64,000 nucleotides of DNA from Cryobacterium frigoriphilum (GTDB taxonomy: Bacteria > Actinomycetota > Actinomycetes > Actinomycetales > Microbacteriaceae), in contig NZ_SOHE01000036.1 of assembly GCF_004403305.1 (NCBI RefSeq), positions 16,893 through 80,892 of the forward strand, given 5' to 3'. Shown here in pieces: positions 26,718-35,744 of this stretch. Numbering within the stretch: position 1 is the first letter of the stretch; each line of letters opens with the position of its first letter. The notes beneath the pieces were generated by a model. That model was not told the DNA's origin and ran no database searches. It saw nothing but the letters and a program-made list of their open reading frames with translations. The translations under genes were made by a program, and so were the position numbers.

Positions 26718-27086
26718 ATGGCGGATCGCAGTTTGCGTGGCATGAGGTTGGGCGCACAAAGCCTTCAAAGCGAAGAGGGCGTCACCTTTTCACCACGAGT
26801 TAGTCACAGTTATCTGTGCGCAACGTGCGGGCGCGAGACGGTGATGATTTTCTCCGCAGAAGCAGAAGCACCCGATGAATGGGAATGCAAGCACTGCTCA
26901 CACGTCGCGACCCGGCTGGTTGACTCCAAGCCGGTCATCGTCGACCACTCGGACGAGAAGATCGCCCGCACCCACTGGGACATGCTGCTGGAACGCCGCA
27001 CCCGCGATGAACTGGAGGAGCTCCTCGAGGAGCGCCTGACCGTTCTGCGCGAGCGTCGCGGTGGTCAGCAGAAGATCGGCGCCTGA
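26718..27086 (+). CDS. rbpA: RNA polymerase-binding protein RbpA
   Basis: Actinobacterial transcription factor that binds the housekeeping sigma factor and RNA polymerase and stabilises the open complex. N-terminal tail, zinc-bound core with CATC and CKHC (residues 34-59), then a basic linker and sigma-interaction helix (LEELLEERLTVLRERR). GAGGAG sits 9 bases before the ATG. 122 aa, normal. It has its own SigR-type promoter, and its transcript probably ends at the hairpin 27181-27208 inside the end of lnt. Confidence 0.96.
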   Translation: MADRSLRGMRLGAQSLQSEEGVTFSPRVSHSYLCATCGRETVMIFSAEAEAPDEWECKHCSHVATRLVDSKPVIVDHSDEKIARTHWDMLLERRTRDELEELLEERLTVLRERRGGQQKIGA

Positions 27087-27137
27087 GCCGATCGGTGCCT
27101 GAACCGATCGGTGCCTGAGCCGATCGGTGCCTGAACC
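27074..27137. repeat. Four 16-bp tandem repeats across the rbpA stop codon
   Basis: Four head-to-tail copies of GATCGGTGCCTGA(G/A)CC, the first with one change. The rbpA TGA is inside the first copy, so the other three are untranslated. Unit length 16 is not a multiple of three, tolerable only because it follows the stop. Confidence 0.93.
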
Positions 27138-27157
27138 AGGCCCGACTCACACCCGGC

Positions 27158-28816
27158 CTAACGGCCGAGCGAATACACGGTCCCGAAGCCTCGCGGCTTC
27201 GGGACTTTTCGTGCGCCCGCACCAGATGAGCCGGCGCCAGATGAGCCGGTGCCGGGCGAGCCTGCGCGACGCCCGAACAGGCACAGCACGAACCCGGCCA
27301 GACCGAGTCCGGACAGCAGCCACTCCAGCCCACGGCCGAGCGCCATCGCCGGGGTGATGGTCGCGCTCAGGGGAACGGTCTGCACCATCGCACCCGGCTC
27401 CCAGACCGGTAGTCGGTCGAGGGTCGCGCCGTCGGGCGTCATAATGGCGCTGGTACCAACGGTCGAGATGTTGACGACCGTGCGCCCGGTCTCGATCGCC
27501 CGCAGTCGGGCGATCGCCAGTTGCTGCACGCTCTCGTCGGTGTAGCCGAAGTCGGCATTATTGGTCTGGGCCAGAATGATCTCGGCGTCGTCGTCGATCA
27601 TCTCGTGCACGAGCTGGTCGTCGGCGATATCGAAGCAGATCGCGATGCCCGCCATGATGCCGTCGATGTCGAAGACATTGTCGCGGGTGCCGATGCCGTA
27701 GTCGCGTCCGATCAGGTCGATCAGGTCGGGCGCGAAGGGTCGCCAAAAGGCCCGGTCCGGCATGTACTCCGCGAACGGCACGGGGTGCACCTTGTCGTAG
27801 ATGTCGACGGCGCCCTGCCCCGATTTCCAGAGCAGCGAGCTGTTGAAGTAGACCCCGTCCTGCAGCGTGATGGTTCCCGTGATCAGCGGCGCGTCCATGG
27901 CCGAGCTGATGTAATCGGCGACCCGGGCGGCATCCGTCGACCGGGTCGGATCAATGTCGCTGCCGTTCTCGGGCCAGACGACGAAGTCCACCGGCTCGCC
28001 GATGAGCGGCAGCGTCGCGGAGGCGTGGTCGTTCAGAATCTGACCGACCTCATTCTGGGCGAACAGCCCGGCATCCGATGCGCCCTGCACGGCAGCCAGT
28101 CGCGCGGTTCCGGATTCGACGACGGGAAAGGCCGGCACGGCCAGCAACGCGGTGACGGATGCCACGACCAGCGTCGTGCCCCACACCCCGCCCTTGCTGA
28201 TGACGGTCGAGCCGGGGCGGCGTGCCGGCGAGGGGGCTGCCAGGGGGCTGAGCGTGGGCTCGCGCAGCAGCTGCAGGGTGAGGGCGGAGACGAAGACAAC
28301 CAGAAAACTGAGGCCGGAGAGTCCGACCCAGGCCACCAGCGAGTTGACGGGACCCTCGGATTGGGAGAGCGCGACGCGACCCCAGGCGAAGCCGCCATAG
28401 GGCCAGACCGCCGAGATCGCCTCGCGCGCCGTCCAGAGGCCGGCCACGACGACCGGGACCATGCCGAGGCGGCCGACTCTGGTCGGCCAGACCCGTGGTC
28501 CGTGACGCAACACCACGGCCGTCAGGGACAGCCCCACCGCGAAGAAGATGCTCTGCAACCCGCCGAGCGCCAGCCACGGCACCGCGCCGAGGTACAGCGT
28601 GATCCAGAAGATGTGGGTGAGCCAGAAGGACAGCCCGCCGACCAGGCCAACGAGTAACCCGGTCCACGGACCACGGCCCAGCAGCGGCACCAGCATCAGC
28701 AGTACGCCGACCGGAGCCAGCGCCCACCAGTCCCGATCGGGGAACGCTGCGTCGAGAACGACGCCGGCCCCGGCCGCGAGCAGCAGGGCCGCCCACAGCG
28801 GTAGCTTCAGGATCAC
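27158..28816 (-). CDS. lnt: Apolipoprotein N-acyltransferase
   Basis: Adds the third acyl chain to lipoproteins. Six to seven N-terminal helices, then a CN-hydrolase (nitrilase) domain with the triad Glu (WPENGSDID), Lys (YDKVHPVPFAEY) and Cys (GIAICFDI), and a C-terminal helix. The GTG at 28816 lies 10 bases after the helY stop. The C-terminal tail contains an SSGAG repeat and overlaps the rbpA terminator on the opposite strand. Clients here include CtaC and the FKBP lipoprotein (inference). Confidence 0.92.
   Translation of the reverse strand: MILKLPLWAALLLAAGAGVVLDAAFPDRDWWALAPVGVLLMLVPLLGRGPWTGLLVGLVGGLSFWLTHIFWITLYLGAVPWLALGGLQSIFFAVGLSLTAVVLRHGPRVWPTRVGRLGMVPVVVAGLWTAREAISAVWPYGGFAWGRVALSQSEGPVNSLVAWVGLSGLSFLVVFVSALTLQLLREPTLSPLAAPSPARRPGSTVISKGGVWGTTLVVASVTALLAVPAFPVVESGTARLAAVQGASDAGLFAQNEVGQILNDHASATLPLIGEPVDFVVWPENGSDIDPTRSTDAARVADYISSAMDAPLITGTITLQDGVYFNSSLLWKSGQGAVDIYDKVHPVPFAEYMPDRAFWRPFAPDLIDLIGRDYGIGTRDNVFDIDGIMAGIAICFDIADDQLVHEMIDDDAEIILAQTNNADFGYTDESVQQLAIARLRAIETGRTVVNISTVGTSAIMTPDGATLDRLPVWEPGAMVQTVPLSATITPAMALGRGLEWLLSGLGLAGFVLCLFGRRAGSPGTGSSGAGSSGAGARKVPKPRGFGTVYSLGR
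27181..27208 (+). terminator. Terminator for rbpA inside the 3' end of lnt
   Basis: Perfect 10-bp stem (27181-27190 with 27195-27204), TCGC loop, then CTTTTC on the plus strand. It is well placed to end rbpA mRNA, yet it codes for the last residues of lnt on the minus strand. Confidence 0.8.
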
Positions 28817-28826
28817 CGGCGCCGGC

Positions 28827-31313
28827 CTACGCGACCGAGGAATACGCAACGATGCCGCGACGCACGGCGTCCATGGCCTCGCGGGCGGTACGGCCGACGT
28901 GGCCGTCACCGACAACGGAGAGCTGGTCGAGCAGGTCGATGGTCTGTTTGGTCCAGCGCACGAAGTCCCCGGCGGCCATCTCGGCCTCGTAGAGCACGTC
29001 GCTGAGCGAGGCGCCGCGAGCCCACTGCCACATGGCCAGGCTCAGCCCGACGGCCAGCGGATTGCTGCCGGGCAGGTGGTGGTCACGCTCGAGGTCATCG
29101 ATGCGACTCCACAGTTCCTGAGTCTCGTCGAGGGCCGGGCGAAAGGCGCCCTTGGGCAGGTAGCGGGGATCGATGAGGCCCTCTTCGCGCCGGGGTTCGA
29201 AGATCAGGGCGCACGCCATCGCCGCGAGGCCCGCCGCATCGAGGTCGTTCCACAGGCCGCGGCGCAGGGACTCGGCGACGAGCAGGTCACGTTCGGCGTA
29301 GATGCGCCGCAAGATGCGCCCGCTTTCACTCAGCACGACGAGTCCGGCGGCGTTCTGCTCGAGATAGCCGTAGCCGAGGAGCACATCGGTCACCCGGTCG
29401 AAGACCCGCGCGATGGCGCCGGTGCGGGTATTGATCTGCTGGCTGAGGACATCCGTCTGCTGCTTCAGCTTCCACCAGCGCTCGGCCCAGCGTGCGTGCT
29501 GTTCCCGGTCCGGGCAGTGATGGCAGGAGTGCGCCTTCATGCGCTTCTTCAGGCTGACGAGTTCACGCTGGCGTTTCTCACGCTCACCGCGGTTCGCGGG
29601 ATCGGCCTTGCTGCCCTCCCGTTCCACCGCCGACAGGCGACGACGGATGCCGGAATAGTCGCTGAAGTCTCCCAGGTGACAGGTCATCGCCTCGGCGAAA
29701 CCGGCGAGGGATTGCTCTTGCTTGCGCACCGTTCGAGCCAGGTCGACGACCGCCCGGTCGGCCTGAAACTGCGCGAACGAGGACTCGAGCACCTCGCGGG
29801 TGCGCTCCCGGCCGAACTGGTCGAGCAGGTTGACCGCCATGTTGTAGGTCGGCTTGAAGCTCGAGTTGAGCGGATACGTGCGCTTCGACGCGAGCGAGGC
29901 CACGGCCTGAGGGTCGAGGCCCTGCTGCCACTGGATGACGGAGTGCCCGAGGGTGTCGATGCCGCGCCGGCCGGCCCGGCCGGTGAGCTGGGTGTACTCC
30001 CCCGGCGTGATGGGTACGCGGGCTTCACCGTTGAACTTTTCGAGCTTGTCGAGCACGACCGTGCGCGCGGGCATGTTGATGCCGAGCGCGAGGGTCTCGG
30101 TCGCGAAGACGGCCTTGACGAGTTTCTTCTGAAAGAGTTCCTCGACGACCTCTTTGAAGGCCGGCAGCAGCCCGGCATGGTGCGCGGCGACACCGCGCTC
30201 CAGACCGTCAAGCCACTCGAAGTAGCCCAGCACGCCGAGGTCTTCATCGAGCAGGGTGCGGCAGCGCTCGTCGACGATGTGGCGGATTTCTTCGCGCTCG
30301 CGCTCGTCGGTGAGCCGCACTCCGGCCCTCAATACCTGGCGCACGGCCTGGTCGCAGCCGACCCGGCTGAAGATGAAGAAGATGGCGGGCAGCAGGTGCT
30401 TGCCGTGCAGCATCCGCACGATCTCACCGCGGTCCATGCGTCCGGCGTCGAACTGGCTGCGCTGGGGAGGTCCGCCCCGGTAGTCGCGGCCGCCGCCGTT
30501 TCGTCCGCGACCCGACTGGCCGCCGCCGGAACGGGTGCCGGTGCCGCGGCCCCCGGCCTGGGAGAGCCTGACCAGTTCGGGGTTGACGCGATGGCTGGCG
30601 GCGAGGGCGCTGCTGTCAAAGAGGTCGAGCATGTTGCTCTTGACGAGCACGTGCTGTTCGAGCGGTACCGGTCGCTCCTCGGAGACGATGACGTCGGTGT
30701 CGCCGCGCACCGCCTGCAGCCAGTCGCCGAACTCCTCAGCGTTGGACACCGTTGCGCTGAGCGAGACCATCCGCACCGGTTCGGGCAAGTGAATGATCAC
30801 TTCTTCCCAGACGGCCCCGCGAAAGCGATCGGCGAGGTAGTGCACCTCATCCATGACGACGAACGCCAGGTTGGTGAGCAGATCCGAGTCGGCGTAGAGC
30901 ATGTTGCGCAGCACCTCGGTCGTCATGACCACGATTCGGGCCTGCGCGTTGACGTTGGTGTCGCCCGTCAGCAGCCCCACCTGGTCGGGGCCGTACTCGG
31001 CGACGAACTCCTGAAACTTCTGGTTGCTGAGGGCCTTCATGGGCGCGGTGTAAAAGACCTTCGCGGCGGGCGTCTGCATCGCGAGGTAGATGGCGAACTC
31101 GGCCACGATGGTTTTGCCTGCCCCGGTGGGTGCCGCCACGAGAACGCTGTGCCCGTCTTCGAGGGAGGCGCAGGCTTCGACCTGGAACGGGTCAAGGTCG
31201 AAGCGCAGACCGCTGCGCCACTGCTGCAGCTTCGGCTGAACGGCGCGGGCGCGGGCGGCCGCGAACTGTTCGGCCGGGGACTTCGTGCCGGCCGGAGACT
31301 GGGTGTGGGTCAC
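28827..31313 (-). CDS. helY: Ski2-like DExH RNA helicase (HelY)
   Basis: Superfamily 2 helicase of the Ski2/Mtr4 group found in actinobacteria. Walker A APTGAGKT (~60), DEVH box (MDEVHYLAD), SAT motif (SLSATVSN), motif VI QLTGRAGRRG, then a DSHCT-type C-terminal domain. An Arg-Gly-rich insertion lies between the two RecA domains (around residues 245-275), giving possible RNA contacts. Probably acts in RNA processing or decay. GTG start at 31313 gives 828 aa; it sits 5 bases from the tatC stop. Confidence 0.92.
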   Translation of the reverse strand: MTHTQSPAGTKSPAEQFAAARARAVQPKLQQWRSGLRFDLDPFQVEACASLEDGHSVLVAAPTGAGKTIVAEFAIYLAMQTPAAKVFYTAPMKALSNQKFQEFVAEYGPDQVGLLTGDTNVNAQARIVVMTTEVLRNMLYADSDLLTNLAFVVMDEVHYLADRFRGAVWEEVIIHLPEPVRMVSLSATVSNAEEFGDWLQAVRGDTDVIVSEERPVPLEQHVLVKSNMLDLFDSSALAASHRVNPELVRLSQAGGRGTGTRSGGGQSGRGRNGGGRDYRGGPPQRSQFDAGRMDRGEIVRMLHGKHLLPAIFFIFSRVGCDQAVRQVLRAGVRLTDEREREEIRHIVDERCRTLLDEDLGVLGYFEWLDGLERGVAAHHAGLLPAFKEVVEELFQKKLVKAVFATETLALGINMPARTVVLDKLEKFNGEARVPITPGEYTQLTGRAGRRGIDTLGHSVIQWQQGLDPQAVASLASKRTYPLNSSFKPTYNMAVNLLDQFGRERTREVLESSFAQFQADRAVVDLARTVRKQEQSLAGFAEAMTCHLGDFSDYSGIRRRLSAVEREGSKADPANRGEREKRQRELVSLKKRMKAHSCHHCPDREQHARWAERWWKLKQQTDVLSQQINTRTGAIARVFDRVTDVLLGYGYLEQNAAGLVVLSESGRILRRIYAERDLLVAESLRRGLWNDLDAAGLAAMACALIFEPRREEGLIDPRYLPKGAFRPALDETQELWSRIDDLERDHHLPGSNPLAVGLSLAMWQWARGASLSDVLYEAEMAAGDFVRWTKQTIDLLDQLSVVGDGHVGRTAREAMDAVRRGIVAYSSVA

Positions 31314-31318
31314 GGGTG

Positions 31319-32116
31319 TTACAGCGCCGTTTCGTCGGTGAAGGCGAGCGCCCGTTTGGCGGCGCGCCGGTCGTGCAGGAAGGCAATTCCGTAGGCTGCG
31401 AAATACAACGCCACCATGGGGATCGCGAGCAGAAACATCGAGACGACATCGGCGGCGGGCGTTGCAATCGCCGTGAACAGCACGATGACGAGAATGGCAA
31501 TGCGCCAGGACTTGATGATCGACGCGGCGCTGATCACCCCGGCCATGTTGAGCAGAACGATGAAGACGGGCAGCACGAATGCGACACCGATCGCGATGAC
31601 GAGTTTGAGAACAAAGTTGAGGTAGTCCTGCGCGTTGATGAAGGCGGCGTCTTCGACGGGCGCGAAACTCGTCATGAGTCCGACAATGTTCGGCAGCACG
31701 AACCAGCCGGCCGTGCAGCCGGCCAGGAACAGCGGGATGGCGGTGAAGAAGAAGCCGAAGGTGTACTGCTTCTCTGTGCGGGTCAGTCCGGGCATCAGAA
31801 AGGCGAAGATCTGGTAGAGCCACATGGGGCTCGAGACAACGAGTCCGACGTAGAAGGCGATCTTCAGCTGCAGGTCAAATGACGACGTGATGTCGGGGTA
31901 GTTGATCTGTGCGTTGCGGCCCTGCTCCGCGGCAATGGCCAGAATCGGCTGCCGGAGGGCGTCCCAGACGAAGTCGGCGAGGAACCAGCCGAGGATGGCG
32001 CCCACGATGATGCCGGCGGCGGCGCGGAAGAGCCGTTTGCGCAGCTCGACCAGGTGCTGGCCGAGCGACATCTTGGCTTCGGTGCCGGCGCCGCGCCGGG
32101 TGCCGCGCAGTGGCAT
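31319..32116 (-). CDS. tatC: Twin-arginine translocase subunit TatC
   Basis: Signal-peptide receptor of the Tat pathway, exporting folded proteins. Six helices, and the conserved N-terminal segment MSLGQHLVELRKRL with the Glu that contacts the twin-Arg motif. The ATG at 32116 lies 4 bases after the tatA stop. 265 aa, usual. The Rieske protein QcrA is a typical Tat-dependent client in actinobacteria (family knowledge). Confidence 0.95.
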   Translation of the reverse strand: MPLRGTRRGAGTEAKMSLGQHLVELRKRLFRAAAGIIVGAILGWFLADFVWDALRQPILAIAAEQGRNAQINYPDITSSFDLQLKIAFYVGLVVSSPMWLYQIFAFLMPGLTRTEKQYTFGFFFTAIPLFLAGCTAGWFVLPNIVGLMTSFAPVEDAAFINAQDYLNFVLKLVIAIGVAFVLPVFIVLLNMAGVISAASIIKSWRIAILVIVLFTAIATPAADVVSMFLLAIPMVALYFAAYGIAFLHDRRAAKRALAFTDETAL

Positions 32117-32120
32117 GAGG

Positions 32121-32354
32121 TTACGGCTTCGTGGTGGGGTCGACCGTGCCGGCGGCCGAGTTGTTGTTGGTTGCGTCAAGGTTCGTGTCCGCGTTCGTGC
32201 CGGCTGCGGGCTGGTCGCTCTTGATTTCGCTCTTGAAAATCTTGAGCGACTGGCCGAGGCTCCGCGCCAGGCCGGGGAGCTTGGGCGCCCCGAAGAGGAG
32301 CAACACGACGACGAGGATGACGAGGAAGTGCCATCCGGTCAGGTTGTTAAGCAT
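32121..32354 (-). CDS. tatA: Twin-arginine translocase subunit TatA
   Basis: Pore-forming Tat component: one membrane helix (residues ~6-22), then the hinge and amphipathic helix FGAPKLPGLARSLGQSLKIF and a polar, Asn/Thr-rich tail. 77 aa. Its ATG lies within the last codons of the preceding gene (8-base overlap), and tatC follows 4 bases after its stop, so all three are coupled. Confidence 0.95.
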   Translation of the reverse strand: MLNNLTGWHFLVILVVVLLLFGAPKLPGLARSLGQSLKIFKSEIKSDQPAAGTNADTNLDATNNNSAAGTVDPTTKP

Positions 32355-32694
32355 GAGAGGAGTCCTTCGGGATTACGGGCGACGTTCGGAACAGTTTACC
32401 GCGGTCGATTGCCCGATCGCGACGAAGCTGACGCCGGTGAAGCCGCTCGAAGCGCCGATCGGCGGCGAGCTCGGCGAGTCGGCTTCGACTCTGAAAGACG
32501 GCCGGAAGTGCGCGCGGCGACGGGACCTCGTCGTCGGCCGGCGCTCCCACCTCGCTGAACCGGTCGCCTAACTTCCCCAGGGCTTCCGCGAGCGTCATCA
32601 GCTTACGAAAGAGCGTCACGCCGAAGAGGACGAACATGGTGATTAACCCGAGCACCAGCCCGCTCCAGATCAACAGCCAGGACCACCAGGGCAT
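32347..32694 (-). CDS. Single-helix membrane protein between pafC and tatA
   Basis: 115 residues: a Trp-rich N-terminal membrane helix (WWSWLLIWSGLVLGLITMFV), a short amphipathic stretch, then a basic, Arg-rich cytoplasmic tail (~60-105). Found in this position between pafC and tatA in relatives as far as I recall, but no function is known. Start overlaps the pafC stop (TGATG) and its end overlaps tatA by 8 bases, so translation is probably coupled throughout. Confidence 0.8.
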   Translation of the reverse strand: MPWWSWLLIWSGLVLGLITMFVLFGVTLFRKLMTLAEALGKLGDRFSEVGAPADDEVPSPRALPAVFQSRSRLAELAADRRFERLHRRQLRRDRAIDRGKLFRTSPVIPKDSSHA

Positions 32695-33677
32695 CAGACA
32701 TCCGCTTCGTAGTGCGCGGCGCCGGAAGCGGCCCAGGCGGCCACGATCGCGCGCGCCTCGGCGGGTTCGATGACGGTGACGATTCCGGGCAGTCCGGCGA
32801 CGAGGCGTTTGAGTCCGTGAAAACTGGCTAGTCGCAGCCGCACCCGACAGCGGTCACCGCCGGCCTGATCGGCGACGGTGTCGCTGACCAGCTCCGGCAG
32901 GTAGTCCGCCAGCAGGGGCAGGGCGGCGCGGGGCAGTTCCATCAGCACCGTGAGGTCGTGCGCCGACGGCTCGAAGAGTCGGTCGGGCAACCGGGCACCG
33001 GTCTGGGCCGAACGCGGCCGATCGGTCACGCCGAGTTGGCTGATGCGGTCCAGTCGGAACGTGCGCACCGCGGCGCGCAGATGGCACCAGCCGCGCAGGT
33101 ACCAGTCGCGGTCGACCGATTCCATGCGCAGCGGATCAACGAAACGGTGCTCGTGGACGCCCTCACCATTGAGGTAGTCAAACTCGACCTGCACGTCGGC
33201 GCGCACCGCCGCGGCGATCAGGGCCAGGGCATCCGCTGAGCCGGAATTCTCGGCAAGCAGCTGGGTGGGCGGCGCTGACGCCGCACGGGTGAGCTTGGCC
33301 ATCAGCGAGGCGATTGCCGCCCGATCGGCATTTTCGGGCAGGGCCGACAGATACTGCAGCCCGGCGATCAGGGCCGCGGCCTCACGGGCAGAAAACCGCG
33401 GCGAGTCGTCGATCCCGACGAGATGGGTGAGCACGATGCGATCATGAAGCTCGAATTCGTCCCACTGAATGTCGAACAGGTCACCGTGCTGGTACTGGCT
33501 CGTGGCTCCCGGTACACCGGAGACAGCGATGAGCGTGACGGCATCACGCACGCGCTCCGGCGTCACATCGAAGTGGGCGGCGACCTGCGTCACGGTCACG
33601 GTGTCGTGATCCTGCAGGTACGGCACGAGGGCGAGCAGAAACGCGAGGCGATCGGGTGCACGCAGAGGGCCCGGCAT
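32694..33677 (-). CDS. pafC: WYL-domain transcriptional regulator PafC
   Basis: N-terminal winged helix-turn-helix (about 10-75), then a WYL domain with RDWYLRGWCHLR and RTFRLDRI, and a C-terminal WCX-like extension. PafB and PafC form a heterodimer that activates the RecA-independent DNA-damage response in mycobacteria, in spite of the historical name proteasome accessory factor. Its ATG overlaps the pafB TGA by one base. 327 aa. Confidence 0.92.
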   Translation of the reverse strand: MPGPLRAPDRLAFLLALVPYLQDHDTVTVTQVAAHFDVTPERVRDAVTLIAVSGVPGATSQYQHGDLFDIQWDEFELHDRIVLTHLVGIDDSPRFSAREAAALIAGLQYLSALPENADRAAIASLMAKLTRAASAPPTQLLAENSGSADALALIAAAVRADVQVEFDYLNGEGVHEHRFVDPLRMESVDRDWYLRGWCHLRAAVRTFRLDRISQLGVTDRPRSAQTGARLPDRLFEPSAHDLTVLMELPRAALPLLADYLPELVSDTVADQAGGDRCRVRLRLASFHGLKRLVAGLPGIVTVIEPAEARAIVAAWAASGAAHYEADV

Positions 33678-34663
33678 CAGCTGGACTCCGCGTCACGGTG
33701 CGCGGCGACGACGCCCTGCAGCCGCCGGTGTACGGCGTGGCGCAGGCTCTCGGGATAACGCACGTGCACCTCCGGGCCGTAGCCGGCGAGTTCGTCGGCC
33801 AAAATGTTCAGGTCGGTAAAGTGCAGACTCACCCGGGTCGACACCGCATCAGCCGGAGCGATCCCCCGTTTTCCGAGGCGAACGGCCGCGTCGCTGCCCG
33901 CCTCGACGTCGACTTCGGCCACATTGGATTGCCACAGAGCCTCGAGCTCGGCCAGCGCCGTGCGCGCCGTCAGGGTGTCGTCAGCGTCGAATGTGCGGCG
34001 CGGCAGCACGACGACGGGGCCGACGATGCGCGACAGCAGAAACGTGCGGCTCGCCCCGGCCCCCTCGTCGGAGGCGAACAGGTGCCAGCGGCCATCGAAC
34101 TGCACGACCGCTCGCGGGGCGACGACGCGCCGGCGTGGTGCGGCGTCGCCGGGCTTGAGATAGCGAAACGCCACGATCTCGCGCCGGTCGAGGGCCCGGT
34201 TGAGCGGTTCGAACGACGCCTCGCGTGCCCGCAGGTGCGGCGCGTACCCCAGAACCGGGTCGCTCGCACCCGCTCCGAGTGAGCGCAGTTTGGTGAGCGC
34301 GCGACGAGACTCGGCCGAGAGCGACCCTTCCCGCCACACCGTGGCCGCGAGTTTCAGCAGCATGAGCTCGTCCGGGGAGAAGCGCACGTCGCTCGGCAGG
34401 TCGTAGAGCCCCTTCGGGATGCGATACCGCGCCTGCAGGTTGTCGTGCGGGTCGATCGTCTCGAGCGGAATACCAAGTTCGCGCAGATCATCCTTGTCAC
34501 GCTCGAACTGCCGTTCCAGGCCGGAGTTGTCCTTGTCCTGAGCGTACCGCTGCCGGTAGCCCTGAACGGTGGACAGAACCTGGTCACGGGTCAGCCCGGT
34601 TTCGGTCGCGATGAGCGCGAGAACGAGACTGAACAGCCGTTCCTCAACCGCGATCGCCGCCAC
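33677..34663 (-). CDS. pafB: WYL-domain transcriptional regulator PafB
   Basis: Partner of PafC with the same layout: N-terminal helix-turn-helix (EERLFSLVLALIATETGL), then a WYL domain in which the signature reads WHL (GRWHLFASDE) in place of WYL. GTG start at 34663 with TAGGAG 7 bases upstream; the TAG is the stop codon of the FKBP gene. Likely single-stranded-DNA sensing activator of repair genes by analogy with mycobacteria. Confidence 0.9.
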   Translation of the reverse strand: MAAIAVEERLFSLVLALIATETGLTRDQVLSTVQGYRQRYAQDKDNSGLERQFERDKDDLRELGIPLETIDPHDNLQARYRIPKGLYDLPSDVRFSPDELMLLKLAATVWREGSLSAESRRALTKLRSLGAGASDPVLGYAPHLRAREASFEPLNRALDRREIVAFRYLKPGDAAPRRRVVAPRAVVQFDGRWHLFASDEGAGASRTFLLSRIVGPVVVLPRRTFDADDTLTARTALAELEALWQSNVAEVDVEAGSDAAVRLGKRGIAPADAVSTRVSLHFTDLNILADELAGYGPEVHVRYPESLRHAVHRRLQGVVAAHRDAESS

Positions 34664-34672
34664 CTGTGGCTC

Positions 34673-35644
34673 CTAGTCCACGCCGAGGATGTCGACGACG
34701 AAGATCAGGGTGGAATTCGCCGGAATCGTTCCCGATGCGGTCGCGCCGTAGGCCAGTTCGGGCGGAATGACCGCGACGATCTGCGATCCCACGGTCTGAC
34801 CGATCAGTGCGGTCGCGAATCCGGGAATGATGCCACCCTGGGTCGTGGATCCGTCGACGGCCATGAGCGGTACCGGGGCACCGTTTTCCCAGCTCGAGTC
34901 GAAGACGGTCTTGTCTTCTCCCCAGATGACTCCCGTGTAGTGCAGCGTGGCAACCTGACCCTCAGCGATCTTCTCACCGGCGCCCTTTTTGAGCACACCC
35001 ACCTCGAGCTCGGTCGGCACGTCTCCGGCCGGGATCGTGATGCCCGGGCGGCCGTCGTCGTTCAGCACGACGGACGGCAGACCGGCCTCAGGAGCCTGAT
35101 CGGCGCCGTTCGCGCGGGTCAGGTAGGTCTTCACGATGTCAACCACGAAGATGAGGGAATCGGTGGACGCAACGCCGAGCTGGGCGTTGCCGTCCTGGGG
35201 CCCGAAGCCGTCGTCCGGGGCCACCACGATGGCCACCCGCGAACCGGCCTGGGCGCAGGTGAGACCGAGGCGAAGCCCGGTGAGCGCCTCATCGTTCAGC
35301 GTCACGGGGGCAGCTGACGTGGGCGAGTATGGACTCTGCTCGATGAGTTCGCCCGAGGTGCCGTTGTAGACGCTGAGTTCGATTCCCAGTCGCTGACCCG
35401 ACACGGTCGGCTCGCCCTCGCCCTCGATGAGTACGGCGCGCTGCGTGGTGTCGGTCTTCAGGGGGGTCGGAAAATCAACGACCGGCGCCGTGCCCAGGTC
35501 ACCCGTGACCGAGACGAGGTCGGCGGCGGGGCCATCCGTCACGGGCACGTCGCAGTCCGCGGCTGTGGCGCCGGGGCCGCTGCACGCCGTCAGGGCGGCC
35601 ATCAACAGGCCGGCGGTGGCAATGAGTGCGATTTGCTTGCGCAC
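34673..35644 (-). CDS. FKBP-type peptidyl-prolyl isomerase lipoprotein, two domains
   Basis: Lipoprotein signal ending in LTAC (Cys about 20), then two FKBP-like units. The C-terminal one (about 225-323) is complete: VATLHYTGVIW, FDSSWENG, GFATALIGQTVGS and VIPPELAYG. The N-terminal one ends with the matching DSLIFVVDIV but lacks most active-site aromatics. GTG start at 35644 with GAGG 5 bases upstream. Acts outside the membrane as a folding helper. In relatives it is likewise found next to pafB. Confidence 0.9.
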   Translation of the reverse strand: MRKQIALIATAGLLMAALTACSGPGATAADCDVPVTDGPAADLVSVTGDLGTAPVVDFPTPLKTDTTQRAVLIEGEGEPTVSGQRLGIELSVYNGTSGELIEQSPYSPTSAAPVTLNDEALTGLRLGLTCAQAGSRVAIVVAPDDGFGPQDGNAQLGVASTDSLIFVVDIVKTYLTRANGADQAPEAGLPSVVLNDDGRPGITIPAGDVPTELEVGVLKKGAGEKIAEGQVATLHYTGVIWGEDKTVFDSSWENGAPVPLMAVDGSTTQGGIIPGFATALIGQTVGSQIVAVIPPELAYGATASGTIPANSTLIFVVDILGVD

Positions 35645-35744
35645 AGGTCCTCTTCTCGATCTGGGAGCGCTCGCACAGGCGGCGCGGGTGGTACTGGAAG
35701 GTTTCGGGTCGTGCGCTGGTGCAGGAAACCGGGCGACGCCCATC

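Noticed and set aside
9661-27137. Tandem repeats as CRISPR arrays
   Set aside because: Units of 15-18 bases are contiguous, without unique spacers, and no cas genes are present.
28548-31394. 948-codon plus-strand frame antisense to helY and lnt
   Set aside because: Complement shadow of helY in a GC-rich codon-biased gene; no domain, and helY has all helicase motifs.
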